DNA of 64,000 bases from NCBI GenBank assembly GCA_026018925.1, contig JAKSZU010000013.1, positions 81,307,291 through 81,371,290 on the forward strand, in the 5' to 3' direction. The DNA comes from Tupaia tana. Taxonomy: Eukaryota > Chordata > Mammalia > Scandentia > Tupaiidae. Within the stretch, counting starts at the first letter, position 1; the number at the start of each line of letters is the position of its first letter. Made by a program: the position numbers and the translations under genes. The notes under the pieces were generated by a model. It worked only from the letters and a program-made list of their open reading frames with translations. It was not told the origin of the DNA and made no database searches. Of this stretch, positions 45,006-55,821 are shown one piece after another.

Positions 45006-45758
45006 ATGCCTCATTTTTATTTTGGTGCCCTTTGCAAAACAGCAGATCTGTTTTTTATCATATTGTTGAAGTTACACAGTCTATTCTATGAAAGGCCTAT
45101 CCATTCTTTTCCTACCTCAAATGTATCACTTATAAAGGCATATTTTGTTGCCCTTGGCATTTCTTGCAATCCTCAGCTTACTCTTTATAAAGAGGACTCT
45201 GGCAGGCTGGTTTCGTTTACAAAAACTCCTTACATAAAATGTTAAAAATGTTTCACAATGACTACAAAAATATGCATGATTGACTATTTGACCTTGTGGG
45301 ATAAAGGATGAATGAACAATGCTACCAATTGGCAGAAACAAACTTGACAATACTTTTATTTGTGATCTTGACAGGAATTCCTTTTGAAATTTCTATTAAA
45401 TAATTTTTAAATACTTTCTCGGTCAGACTGATAGACAATACCCTAAAGTAATTCTTAAGAATTAACTGACGACGTTAATTGTAGACTGGTAGTCTCCAAG
45501 AACAATCGAGCAATTTTTCTTACTGGAATGAAAAAGAATCAGCTGTAGGAAATAAGAGAAAAGGATATTTCTACAACGTTAACAAAATCCTTAAGGTAAA
45601 GTAGTTTTATTAATTGTTTAAATGCCAGGCTTAGAAAGGAGGAAATTAGTAAAGGCAGGAACAATAGCAAGCCCTGTGAAACTCAGTGCTTATGTTGACA
45701 AAGAAAGAAACATAACTACTGAAAGAGTTATCAAGAATAGCCATAAAACTTTTTGAAG

Positions 45759-46135
45759 GGTCTTCAAAAGATCATAGAAAATGAGTTATTATGAAAAAAA
45801 AAGCAAGGAGCCACCCAGTGACCTGGTGGTGAAGGGAGCCAGATCTCACATGGTCAACCACATGGTTCAACCCAGATCTGCTGGCTTGAAAAACTAGGTG
45901 GACATGTGTATGTGCATGCCTACAATTCCAACAGGATGAAGAAACAGAGAAGGACTGCAGTGTGGACATGTCCCATTGGGGAGTGCTTTCTACCTCAACC
46001 TCCCACTTCTCTCTGACTCTCTGGTGAGCATCCTCCAGGAGGAAATAAAAAAACTATGCATAAATTTCAAGGTATTTTTGTACCAAAGCTAACTCATCAT
46101 TTAACTCCATTTTTTCACACAGTTATTGAAGTCTC
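45759..46135. repeat. Possible mariner-like MITE, split by a SINE
   Basis: Left GGTCTTCAAAAGATCATAG, interior TTATGAAAAA, then after the SINE AAACTATGCATAAATTTCAA, TTTGTACCAAAGCTAACTC, right AGTTATTGAAGTCTCC. Shares its interior with 36519-36642 and has rough inverted ends. Confidence 0.5.
45807..46050 (+). repeat. SINE, type C, nested in the MITE
   Basis: GGAGCCACCCAGTGACCTGG, GCCAGATCTCACATGGTC, CACATGGTTCAACCC, GGACATGTCCCATTGGGG, CTCTCTGGTGAGCATCC. The A-rich insertion point matches the MITE interior. Confidence 0.82.
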
Positions 46136-46154
46136 CTCATAGATAAGAAGGCAA

Positions 46155-46275
46155 AAAGGCTACACAGTGAAACGCTTCTGTAACCTCGGCTACCTGCGAG
46201 GCTGAGAGAGCAGGATCATGAGTTCACAGCCAGCCAGGGCAACAAAGCAAAAACCCATCTTTATTAAAATAAATA
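46155..46275 (+). repeat. 7SL-derived SINE monomer
   Basis: CTACACAGTGAAACGCTTCT, GTAACCTCGGCTACCTGCG, AGGCTGAGAGAGCAGG, GAGTTCACAGCCAGCC and GGGCAACAAAGCAAAAACCC follow the Alu-monomer order. No tRNA head is attached. Confidence 0.7.
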
Positions 46276-46396
46276 GAATAAATCAGTAAGTAAAAAGCCC
46301 AGGTTGTGAGGTGACCTGGAAACACCCTTTGGATTCTGCCACTGTGTTTCTAAATACAAACTGATTACTGGGTTGTCAGAAAAGTCATGATGTGTT

Positions 46397-46700
46397 CCTT
46401 TTTCTTTTCTTTTTTTTTTTTTTGGGGGGGGAGGTTTTTGTTTTTTGTGTTTTTTTTTTGCTATAGGGTGCGTGCACACGCAAGAAAGACAGAGAGAGAC
46501 AGAGAGACAGAAAGCAAGAAATCACCCCCCCCCCCTGGGGGGGATGGCCACGCTGCAATCCCTTCTCCATTCTCCTCTCAGGATCTTGGGCATGCATGCA
46601 CACGCGCCTGGCGTGAGTTTAAGCCACCAGGTCCAGGACTCAAACCACGGTCAGCTACATGGGAGTTCAGCAACATAGCCATTACACTAACTGCTGGTCC
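46397..46700 (-). repeat. Full-length SINE, type A
   Basis: The minus strand begins GGGACCAGCAGTTAGTGTAA, GGTTTGAGTCCTGGACC, a C/G-expanded GGCCATCCCCCCCAGGGGGG block, CTATAGCAAAAAAAAA. Target duplication CATGATGTGTT at 46386-46396 and 46701-46711. Confidence 0.94.
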
Positions 46701-46915
46701 CATGATGTGTTTTTCTACACAAAAATGTGTCATGACCTTTTCCACCACCCAATATTATTCAGGCTGTAATTGAGAACCCAATTTAATTGTTTAATTGAGA
46801 ACCTAACACCAAACTAAATTCTAAGGTGGTGATAAATGAGATTCTTCTTCTAAGAACTTAAAATCTAAACAGAAAGAAAAAGTATAAAATCTGAAGAGTG
46901 GAAGACATGAGTTAA

Positions 46916-47166
46916 GGGACCAGTAGATAGCATAATGGTTACAACATTGGGCTCCCATGTAGTTGACCACAGTTCAAGTCCCAGACCCGGTGGCTTAAAA
47001 CTCACATCAGATACATGTGCATGTGTGTCTAAGATCCTGAGAAGACAGTAGAGGAAAAGGGACTGTGAAGTGGCCATCTCCCCTGGGAGGTGATTTTCTC
47101 ACTTTCTGCCTCTCTTTCTGGTGAGCACAAATACCCTATAGCAAAAATCTCTCTCTAACTAAAAAA
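46916..47166 (+). repeat. SINE, A-old type
   Basis: GGGACCAGTAGATAGCATAA, AGTTCAAGTCCCAGACCC, GGCCATCTCCCCTGGGAG, CTATAGCAAAAATC. Confidence 0.9.
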
Positions 47167-47177
47167 AGCTAAGCTAG

Positions 47178-47475
47178 GACCAGGGAGATGGCCACACTAG
47201 GAAATCCCTTCTCCTCCATTTTGGCATAATGGCTCTGTCACTGAATTCCCATGTAGTCACAACCACAGTTCAACTCCCAGACCTGGTGGCTTAAATTCAC
47301 ACCAGCACATGTGCATGCATGCCCAAGATCCCAAGAGGAGAATGGAGAAGAATGGATTGTGGTGTAGCCATCCCCCGGAAGGTGATTTCTTGCTTTCTAT
47401 CTCTCTATCTCTCTCTGTCTTTCTGGTGAGTGCACATGCCCTATAGCAAAAACCTCTCCAAAAAAAAAAAAAAAG
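47178..47475 (+). repeat. SINE, type A, with foreign 5' end
   Basis: From GGCATAATGGCTCTGTCACT (47221) onward it is a normal A element to CTATAGCAAAAACC and poly-A. Its first 14 or so bases are replaced by 47181-47220, a segment matching the minus-strand SINE at 47663-47703. Confidence 0.88.
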
Positions 47476-47578
47476 CATAGTTAAAGCTGCTTCTTAGGAA
47501 ATAAAAAAGACAGAGAGATGTGCGAATATTAAGGAATCCACATTAGAGGCCCAACATGTTTAATTTTATTGATTTACT

Positions 47579-47805
47579 TTTTTTTTCTTTTTTTTAGGTT
47601 TTTGCATAGGGCTTGGGTGCTCTTCTTGAGAGACAGAGAGAGGGAAAGTGAGGAATCACGCCAGGGAGATGGCCACACCAGGAAATCCCTTCTCCTCCAT
47701 TTTCCTTTTGGGATCATGATTTTCAAGTCGCAGGGTCCAGAACTAGAATCGCAGTTGGCCACGAGGGAGTCCAGTGCCTTAACCACCATGCCATCTGCTG
47801 GTCCC
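47579..47805 (-). repeat. SINE, A-old type, internally deleted
   Basis: The minus strand reads GGGACCAGCAGATGGCATGG, GATTCTAGTTCTGGACC, then lacks the GTGTGTGCCC block and goes to GATCCCAAAAGGAAAATGG, GGCCATCTCCCTGG, CTATGCAAAAACC. Confidence 0.88.
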
Positions 47806-47848
47806 AAGGCCAAGCATATTTCTAATAGGCACTTTAGAAAGTCAGATA

Positions 47849-48130
47849 GGGACCAGCAGATGGCGTAGCAGTTATGTTGTTGGACTCCCATGTGGTAGGC
47901 CACAATTCAAGTCCCAGACCCAGTGGCTTAAAACTCCTGCCAGGTACATTTGCATGCATGCCCAAAATCCCAAGAGGAGAATGGAGGGGAAGGTATTGCG
48001 GTATGGCCATCCTAAGAGGGGTAATTTCTCACTTTCTGTCTTTCTCTGTCTCTCTGGTGAGCACATGTGCCCTATAGCAAAAATCTCTCTCAAAAAATAG
48101 AAATAAATTAAAAAGGAAAAAAAAAAAAAA
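47849..48130 (+). repeat. SINE, A-old type
   Basis: GGGACCAGCAGATGGCGTAG, AATTCAAGTCCCAGACCC, GGCCATCCTAAGAGGGG, CTATAGCAAAAATC and a long A-tail. Target duplication AGAAAGTCAGATA / AGAATGTCAGATA. Confidence 0.92.
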
Positions 48131-48240
48131 AGAATGTCAGATAGGTGGTTCTCAAAGTTTGGCCTCTGGACAGCTGGAGTCCCCAAGATCTTTTTGAGGA
48201 TTTGTGAAATCAAAGGTATTTTCATAGTGATATTCAAACA

Positions 48241-48450
48241 AGGCCAGTGTCATAGTGCAACTGTTAGGTACAGTGTACAGAACAACAGAGCCGACACAGC
48301 CAACCCTGGAAACTGGGTGCACATGTACGCACATGCCCCAAATCCTCATGAAAAGAAATGGAGGAAAAAGAAGGGCAGCAAGACCCATGTCCCATTGGGA
48401 GGTAACTTCCTCCCCTCTCTGGCAAGAGCATGTGCCCTCTGGCAGTAAGT
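48241..48450 (+). repeat. Decayed SINE, type C
   Basis: GGCCAGTGTCATAGTGCAAC, GTGCACATGTACGCACATGC, CCCATGTCCCATTGGGAGG, CTCTCTGGCAAGAGCATGTG and CCCTCTGGCAGTAAG. Confidence 0.7.
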
Positions 48451-48937
48451 AAATCAACAGTACTCAAACGCCTGCCTCTCACTGTCTTGACACGTGCACT
48501 GATGGTGCGAAGGCAATCCATGACGGGTGAAACCTCCGGGGCCTTAGGCAGGCTCAAGGCAGCGACGCCTAACTGTTCTGCCACTCCTCTCCCTACCCTG
48601 ATTTTAGAAAAATAGTATTTTTCATAAAAGTCTGTTCCTTATGTTAACATGTCATGTTATTATGTAATGTACAGATATGCACTTTGCAGTCCTCAGACCA
48701 AAATAATCGAGAACCACAAACTAGAGAAAACAGAGAGAAGGGATAACCAGAAACAGACTATTGTGGAAACTGGAGGGCATGAATATCTAGATTTAACTCC
48801 AGACTGTAATAGCTACATCAGGGGGATGGGAAAAGGAGTGTGATTGCAGGGACTGAAGTAGGGACTGAAGTTGTAAGCAACCCCCCAGAGAGGTATAAGA
48901 AAGTGGTAAGGGGCTTGTAAAAAAGTCACATCTTTAC

Positions 48938-48973
48938 CTTCATCTTCCATATTAGGAAGCCAAAAGATAACAC
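48938..48973 (-). CDS. TMEM245: Candidate 36-nt alternative exon of TMEM245
   Basis: The minus strand reads CTCTCTCTTGGTTTTGCAAT, TATAG|, then 12 codons VLSFGFLIWKMK, then |GTAAAG. It is phase 0 at both ends, exactly what is needed to lie between the 50818-50949 exon (ends TFLS) and the 43245-43367 exon (starts ILES). It has a good polypyrimidine tract and no stop. The canonical human protein, as I recall it, joins NIETFLS directly to ILESLW, so this would be an optional insert extending the hydrophobic lead of the helix pair. A chance in-frame decoy cannot be excluded from one sequence. Confidence 0.5.
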
Positions 48974-49135
48974 CTATAATTGCAAAACCAAGAGAGAGCG
49001 GCATTAATATTGTTTTAGAAATTCAGAGGCAAATAGGCAGAGAAAGCTAAAGGGATTGACAGCTGTTTCTGAAGACTGAGACCAAAGCTAAGAGGCACAG
49101 AGTAGTGCACTACTTGTTTTTAATAAAAATCTTTT

Positions 49136-49392
49136 GGTCCATGGACCAACCCTGTACCAATGGTTAAGGGATCCTGAACACCCCAGGCCAACTGCATGGT
49201 TCCTAACCCAAACCCAGTGGCTTGAAAATACCCGGGCATGTGTGTGTGCCCAAAATCTCGACAGGAGAGAGAGAGAGAGGAAATTGGATTGCCGTATGAT
49301 CACACCGCATGATTACACCCCAGTGGGATTTGATTTCTCCGTCTCCCTCTCTGGCAAGAGCACATGCCATCTGGCAAAATAAAAAATAAAAA
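49136..49392 (+). repeat. SINE, type C
   Basis: TCCATGGACCAACCCTGTAC, TTAAGGGATCCTGAACACC, CCCAGTGGCTTGAAAATAC, GTGTGTGTGCCCAAAATCTC, CTCTCTGGCAAGAGCACATG. First of four SINEs in a row. Confidence 0.82.
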
Positions 49393-49699
49393 CTTCTGGC
49401 TGAGCCATGGTAGTGGTGCGCACTAAAACACTGTGTTCCCCCAGGCTGGGAGCAAATTTCAGGCCATCCTAAAGACTGGGTGTGGAGGTGGATACTTGAA
49501 ATTCTAGCTACTCAGAAGTCTGAAGTAGGAGGATGGTGAGCTTAAAGATGGCCTGGATAACACAGCAAGACCAGGAGTCTAAAATGAGCCAGGAGTGGTG
49601 ATGTGTGCCTGTGGTCCTCCCCGCTTCAGTGGGAAGGCTGAAGCAAAGGAATCACTACACAGTGAGACTCTGTCTTAAAAAAAAAAAAAAAAAAAAAAA
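49393..49699 (+). repeat. tRNA/7SL composite SINE (type D)
   Basis: Head CTGAGCCATGGTAGTGGTGC and CCCCCAGGCTGGGAGC, then Alu-like GACTGGGTGTGGAGGTGGAT, TTCTAGCTACTCAGAAGTCT and a second unit GAGCCAGGAGTGGTGATGTG / CCTGTGGTCC, ending CAGTGAGACTCTGTCTTAAA. Same layout as 29526-29816. Confidence 0.85.
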
Positions 49700-49961
49700 G
49701 GGACCAGTAGTTGGCATAATGACTATGTCGCTGGACTCCCATGCAGTCAACCACGGTTCGGGTCCCAGACCCGGTGGCTTAAACTCACGCCAGGCGCGTG
49801 TATGGGTGCCCAAGATCCCGAGAGGAGAATGGAGGAGAAGGAATTGTAGCGTGGTCATCCCTCCCGGGAGGTGATTTCTTGCTTTCTGTCTCTCTGCCTC
49901 TCTCTCTGTCTTTCTGGTGAGTGCACGCACCCTATAGCAAAAATCTCTCCAAAAAAAAAAA
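49700..49961 (+). repeat. SINE, type A
   Basis: GGGACCAGTAGTTGGCATAA, GGTTCGGGTCCCAGACCC, GGTCATCCCTCCCGGGAGG, CTATAGCAAAAATC, inserted at the A-tail of the type D copy. Confidence 0.93.
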
Positions 49962-50176
49962 GGTGGTTAAGGAGGTTGAATCACAACTGGCAGACTGCAC
50001 AGCTGAAGTTCAGATCCAGTGCCTTCAAAGACACACTGCACATGTGTGTGTACACAAAATCCTGAGAAGAATGGAAAAGAGCCTGAAGCATGGCCATCCC
50101 CTCTTAAGGACTCATTCCACCCCACTCTCACTCACTCCAGTAGGCACACAAACCCTACAACAATTTTTTTTTTTAA
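49962..50176 (+). repeat. SINE, type C, lacking its first bases
   Basis: GGTGGTTAAGGAGGTTGAAT, CTGCACATGTGTGTGTACAC, GGCCATCCCCTCTTAAGG, CACAAACCCTACAAC plus T/A run. Its 5' end is cut exactly by the A-tail of the preceding copy. Confidence 0.75.
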
Positions 50177-50691
50177 AGTACTGACTTTCAACTATGGTCA
50201 TGTATTAACTTTGATAAAAATTAAATACATAAAAAAATCTAGCACCACAAATCTCAACTTCCATTAATTTGAAGAAAGTCACAAGTTAACTCACAAGAAA
50301 AGCCTTCCCATCTCTGTGAAAAGCAGTAGTGAGCACTTAGCAATGCTGCGATATTGCAGAGGTGGATAGGGCATGGTGGGAGAGGAGGTGGAAAACTGAG
50401 CAAAGCCTTCACACGTCAGTCTCTCTAATGTAACAGAAACCACGTTTCCATCCGTCAAGGACGTCACCCACCAGAGAGGAAGGTCCCTCTCTGATAGTCT
50501 AGCTGGGAACATTCTAGCCGACTTAAAGAGGCAAGGATTCCTATTTGACAACCTGAGAGGCCACAGCACGTCTCACACGCTTCAGTGTTCAGCCTCTCCC
50601 GGTGACTCTTCAACCACAGAGGATGTACCAGGGAGCACACGCCAGGCCTGTGGCTTGGGATACCTTTCTCCTAGTGCATTTAAAGTTCTCA

Positions 50692-50949
<258 letters not shown>

Positions 50950-51555
50950 CTATGGAATAAAACAGTTCAGACATGACATTTCCATCGTCATCTAAAGAGT
51001 GAAAAGCATAAATGTCCCATGTTGCTGTAGGTCCACTTAAACACTCCAGTAGATATTCTAAGGTGAAAAGCTTGCACTGTTTAAGGAAACAACTGAGAAC
51101 TCCATGTAATGTAAAGACCTCAAATACACTATTTTTCCATCTACTTCTCTTTACATGCCCCTTCGCTCAAGGGCATCCCTCGTCGACAGGTCTGTGAACA
51201 CGCTTTACTTCTCAACATACACAAAAGTATGCTCACAGTGTTTACTTTTATCTTTTATTTTTAGTCTGTCCACCTTTTTCTTGGTCTCTTATTTTTTTAT
51301 TTTTTCCTCTTTTCTTCATCACCCTTATTAATGTGCCATAAAAGATTAAGGATGGAAGGTGGAGATGGGGAGAAGAGTATGACAAAGAAAAAAGAGTAAG
51401 GAGGAAAATTTAACTTGTCTTTCTGGAAGAGAATTACATTGGTAGAGATGCAGCAATAACCGAATTTGAAAGAGAGATGAATAAATAAATTGGCCGATGA
51501 GCTTAAACTCAGAAGTAAACTAACATTTTTGATGTGTTTCCATTCTCCCACTTTT

Positions 51556-51701
51556 TTAAAAAAAAATTATTATTTTATTTAACTTTATTTATTTATTTAT
51601 TTAAATTTTACCAGAGCGGGACAGAGCGGTCTAGGACTCAAACCCTGGTCAGTCATGTGAGAGTCCAGCACCCTTAACCACCACATTCCTGCTGGCCCCA
51701 T
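51556..51701 (-). repeat. Short SINE, type B
   Basis: The minus strand begins GGGGCCAGCAGGAATGTGG, GGTTTGAGTCCTAGACC, CTCTGGTAAAATTTAAATAA. Target duplication CATTCTCCCACTTTT on both sides, perfect. Confidence 0.93.
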
Positions 51702-52325
51702 CATTCTCCCACTTTTACAAATGGATTAATGATGTTAATTTCCATTATGCAATGGAGAAAGACATTAGGTCCTAGTGAAACAGATAAAGAAAGCAATGTC
51801 CACTTACTAATCTATGCCTTTAAGACACTGATATTCCTCTAGTATAAAAACGAAACTCAAAAGGAGTGATACATGGTAAAAGCTGTTAAGAAGCCCCACA
51901 GTTAATAAAGGAAATTGAACCAGCTATTCTATTATCTGGCTTTTTAGCAGATGGGATCAAATATATGATACTCAACCTAACTATTCCCCAATTAGGTTTA
52001 ACTCTCAGTCTTCCAAACCTACAAAAGCCAGTGCTATGCCCTCGATTCATCTCAGGGCAAGAGTATAGAATCTCAAACCAGTCACTAGGCAACAAATTCA
52101 AACTTATAGCCAGGCCTCTCCTTTCCACTGTCTGAACCTCTAAGAGAAGAGATTCAAATGTCCTCCTCCCTTCATTACCCTAACCTGGGACATTCACTTC
52201 CACTCAGCCCCAGGGCACACAGCATAGCTCCGATGGCCCACAGGCCCTGACAGACCTGTGTTCACATAGCATGGCTTAACATACCAGCTGCTTTTAAAAC
52301 CACCATCTTTATACATAGTGAAAAA

Positions 52326-52540
52326 TAAATTTTTCTTGCCATCAGGCATGTGCACTCGCCAGAGAAAGAGAGAGAAAGTGAGAAATCAACCCACCATGGG
52401 GACAGCCACTCTGCAATTCCCTCTCCCCATTCTCCTCTTGGGATTTTAGGCACATGTTCGCAGGTGCCCAGTGTTACTTTCAAGCCTCCAGGTCCAGACT
52501 CAAGCCACATCTGGCCCTGTGGGAGTCCACTTTTCCACCA
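52326..52540 (-). repeat. SINE, A-old type, 5' truncated
   Basis: The minus strand starts GTGGACTCCCACAGGGCC, GGCTTGAGTCTGGACCTGG, CTGTCCCCATGGTGGG, ending GCCTGATGGCAAGAAAAAT. The A-box half of the head is missing. Confidence 0.82.
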
Positions 52541-53099
52541 TAAATAATGCAATAAGCAGCACGGAAAGCTGATTTTTTAAGATAAAGATCTCTAAATTTT
52601 TAGATCTATTTTCACTTCCTCGAAAGTTCTTAAGGTCTATATCTATGCTGTCCAAAAGAGTAGCAGCCAGCCACATGTGGCTCCTGAGCATTTAGAATGG
52701 GCTGGTTCAAAAGCTGACATGTGTTGTTGGTGTAAAGTGCATATCAGATTTTGAACACTCAGGATGGAGGAAAAAAGAATATAATAGCTCATTAATTTTT
52801 TTTTCCTATTTCTTACATATTGAAATGACAGTATCTGGGGTATACTGGATTAAACAGAACCTATTATTATAATTAAGTTCACTGGTTATACCTTTTAATA
52901 TAGTCATAAAATGAATGCTATATATGTGCACACATTTTCAAGGCATACCTGGAGGATGAGATGTTGTCAATGGTGATAAACAGAGGGAGACATTGACATA
53001 GCAGAGGGACTGCCAGGCACTGCCATGGGGACTAACCATCAACACAAGCTGACTATTTGTGACCTAGGGCTTAAGATCTTGTTTAAGAATTTCAACAGG

Positions 53100-53350
53100 G
53101 GGACCAGTAGATGGCATAATGGTCACGTCATTGGACTCCCGCATGACCAAGCAGTTTGAGTCCCAGATCCAGAGGCTGAAATTCATGCCGGGTGCATGTT
53201 TGTGCGTGCCCAAAATCCTGAGAAGAGAATGGAGGAGAAAGGGTTGTGGCATGGCCATCCCCCCTAAGGGGTGATTTCTTATTTTCTGTCTTTCAATGTC
53301 AAGTGCATGTGCCCTATGGCAAAAGTCTCTCTCTCTCAAAAACAAAAAAA
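53100..53350 (+). repeat. SINE, A-old type
   Basis: GGGACCAGTAGATGGCATAA, AGTTTGAGTCCCAGATCC, GGCCATCCCCCCTAAGGGG, CTATGGCAAAAGTC. Confidence 0.9.
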
Positions 53351-53592
53351 GGGAAGTCTGGCGGCATATAGCAAAGCACTGTGCAGAGGCGGCGAGATCC
53401 CATGTAACTGAATGCAGTTCAAATCCTGGCCTTGCAGCAACGTGCCTGGCACATGTGCATGTGTCAAAGATCCTAAAGGGATGGAGACTTCAAAGAAAAA
53501 GGACCAGACTCACTGGGAGTTTGCTCTCATTCCCCCCTTCCCCAACCCGTGTGCATGCACATGCTCTTTATCATGGATAAAAAAAAAAAAAC
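53351..53592 (+). repeat. SINE, type C/E, decayed
   Basis: GGGAAGTCTGGCGGCATATA, GGCGGCGAGATCCCATGTAA, AGTTCAAATCCTGGCC, GGCACATGTGCATGTGTC, GACTCACTGGGAGTTTGC, then poly-A. It follows the previous SINE without a gap. Confidence 0.7.
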
Positions 53593-53614
53593 TTAAAAAA
53601 ATGTTGCTTCCACA

Positions 53615-53704
53615 GGGAGCCAATCTCACAGTGCAGCAGTTAAATGCTGTGCTAAGAAAACCAGCTCCTACATGGCTGACCAAGGCTTGAGTCTTGTCCC
53701 CCTC

Positions 53705-53742
<38 letters not shown>

Positions 53743-54146
53743 TCTGACAGGATAGAAAACTGCAAGAAAAAGGATTATAGCACGACCAAGCTCTGTGTGG
53801 GGTTTTTATTTTTGAAGAAGTTTATTTTTTGCTATAGGGTGCATGCGCTCGCCAGAAAGACAGAGACAGACAGAGAGACAGAAAGTGAGAAATCGTCCCC
53901 CAGGGGGGATGGCCACGCCCAATCCCTTCTCCTCCATTCTCTTCTTCGGATCTTGGGCACACACGCACACGCGTCCAGTGTGAGTTTAAGCCACCAGGTC
54001 CAGGACTCGAACCGCAGTTGACTACATGGGAGTTCAGCGATATAGCCATTACGCTAACTGCTGGTCCCTTCTGTGTGGGGTTTTGATTCTCTTTTTCTCC
54101 CTCTCTCTTTCTTCCATGCATGCATGTCCACTGGTCTAATAAAAGC
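53615..54146 (+). repeat. Old SINE with (AC)n, split by a type A SINE
   Basis: Head GGGAGCCAATCTCACAGTGC, internal (AC)n at about 53711-53740, CACGACCAAGCTCTGTGTGG; after the insert it resumes TTCTGTGTGGGGTTTTGATT to CATGCATGCATGTCCACTGG. Confidence 0.78.
53808..54069 (-). repeat. Nested full-length SINE, type A1-like
   Basis: The minus strand begins GGGACCAGCAGTTAGCGTAA, GGTTCGAGTCCTGGACC, CTATAGCAAAAAATAAAC. Target duplication TCTGTGTGGGGTTTT at 53792-53806 and 54070-54084. Confidence 0.94.
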
Positions 54147-54178
54147 AAAACAAAAATCAGTTTTTAAAAATTTCGACA

Positions 54179-54373
54179 GGGACCAGGCAGTGGCCCAGTA
54201 GTAACACTGGATTCACATGGGGAAGGTCCTGGGTTTGCCCACAACCTGCCTGCACACGCCAGGAGCACACGCATCCACCATTAAGGCTGGCTGAGACTGA
54301 GTGGGTCAAGGTGTAAGGGCCCTACTGGGGTACCCAGCTCTCTTTCTCTCTCTTCCATGGAAGAAATAATTTT
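54179..54373 (+). repeat. SINE-like element, type E
   Basis: GGGACCAGGCAGTGGCCCAG, GGTCCTGGGTTTGCCC, GGAGCACACGCATCC, GGCTGGCTGAGACTGAG, CCCTACTGGGGTACCC, CTCTCTCTTCCATGG. Confidence 0.65.
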
Positions 54374-54469
54374 ATTTCTATTAATGAAATCCCAATGTTG
54401 TTATAATCTCATCTAGCAGAAGATTCTATAAAATAAAAGGACTTTATTCATTTATAACAAGAACCTTTA

Positions 54470-54583
<114 letters not shown>

Positions 54584-54961
54584 CTAGGAAAAAAAAAAAG
54601 ATATAATCTAGTTTAATGTTTTAGGATCCAAATCCAGTAAAGTTAATACATGCTGAGTCTTTGCGTACAGTTCCAAATAAAACTAAAATGATCCAGACTA
54701 TGTAATTATCTCTAGACATATTATGTTCTCTTCTTAAACTTCACTTCTCAATATTCCTACAAATTTCCCTTCCTTTTTCATATTTTCGCTTCTGTTTTCT
54801 TTCTTCTGGTCCCAGGACTCTAAGAGAGCTACTTCAGGTTATCAGAGAATGGTGCCAATGAAACCATGACCACTCTATCTACCCATGAAATCCCAGTGCC
54901 CATCCATTATACAGAAGTCTCGTGTTACATTTCTCTCTTTTATTAAGAATTAGCACAAAAT

Positions 54962-55085
54962 AGGCTGGCAGGTGGTATGGTGGCTGAGGGTGCTGGACTC
55001 CCACACAGCTGACTGCAGTTCAAGTCCCGGACCTGGCAGCTTACACTCTCTCTCTCTCTGGTCAAATTAAAAATAAAGCTAAGAT
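54962..55085 (+). repeat. Short SINE, type B
   Basis: AGGCTGGCAGGTGGTATGG, CAGTTCAAGTCCCGGACC, CTCTCTGGTCAAATTAAAAA. Confidence 0.88.
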
Positions 55086-55348
55086 AAAAAAATTCTTTAA
55101 AAAATTTTTAATTAAAAAATTTAAAAAAAATAACTACAATACAACTAAAAATTTTAGAATCTTAGCTAGAAACATAAATCCTTCCCTTAGTTTTGCTTGC
55201 TGAAAGAAATCAGATCTCAGATTGTTCTGACTGATCAGATCGGCTTCTGGGTTTGTGGGAACCAGGTATACTGAGTCAACATAACTCAAAGGAAGGCTAC
55301 TATCATATCTTACCCCACTTCTTACTCATTATTAAAACCATATTGCAT

Positions 55349-55480
55349 GGGGGCCGACAGGTGGCATGGTGGTTAAAGGCACTGGACATGGTTAACCGTG
55401 ATTCGAGTCTCAGACCTGGTGGCTTGCTTTCTCATTTTTTTTTTTCTCTCTCTCTCTGTCTCTCTCTGGTCAAATTAAAA

Positions 55481-55515
<35 letters not shown>

Positions 55516-55557
55516 AGTCAAATAAAATAATTATTTTTAAAATTTTAAAAATGAAAA
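55349..55557 (+). repeat. Short SINE, type B, with (AAAT)n tail
   Basis: GGGGCCGACAGGTGGCATGG, GTGATTCGAGTCTCAGACC, TCTCTCTGGTCAAATTAAAA, then about ten AAAT units. Flanks ACCATATTGCATG / ACCGTATCGCATG. Confidence 0.9.
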
Positions 55558-55570
55558 ACCGTATCGCATG

Positions 55571-55797
55571 CATCAGCAGTGGTAATACACTGCTCAAGGG
55601 AAGTTGGTTCTGACATGGCAACCACAATTGGAATACCGTCAGGTCAGCCCAAGACACACGGGAATGCCCAGGATCTGACAGGTTGGAGGACTGAAGTATA
55701 AGGATCAAGGAGACCCTATGGAGGGTGCTCCTGCCTCTCTCCCTTCCTTCCTACCCCAACCTACACATTGCACACATGTACTCTATTGTGAATAAAG
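55571..55797 (+). repeat. SINE-like element, type E
   Basis: CATCAGCAGTGGTAATACAC, TGACATGGCAACCACAATTG, ATGCCCAGGATCTGACAGG, GAGACCCTATGGAGGGTGC, ATTGTGAATAAAG, then (AC)n to 55817. Confidence 0.55.
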
Positions 55798-55821
55798 AAA
55801 CACACACACACACACAACCTA

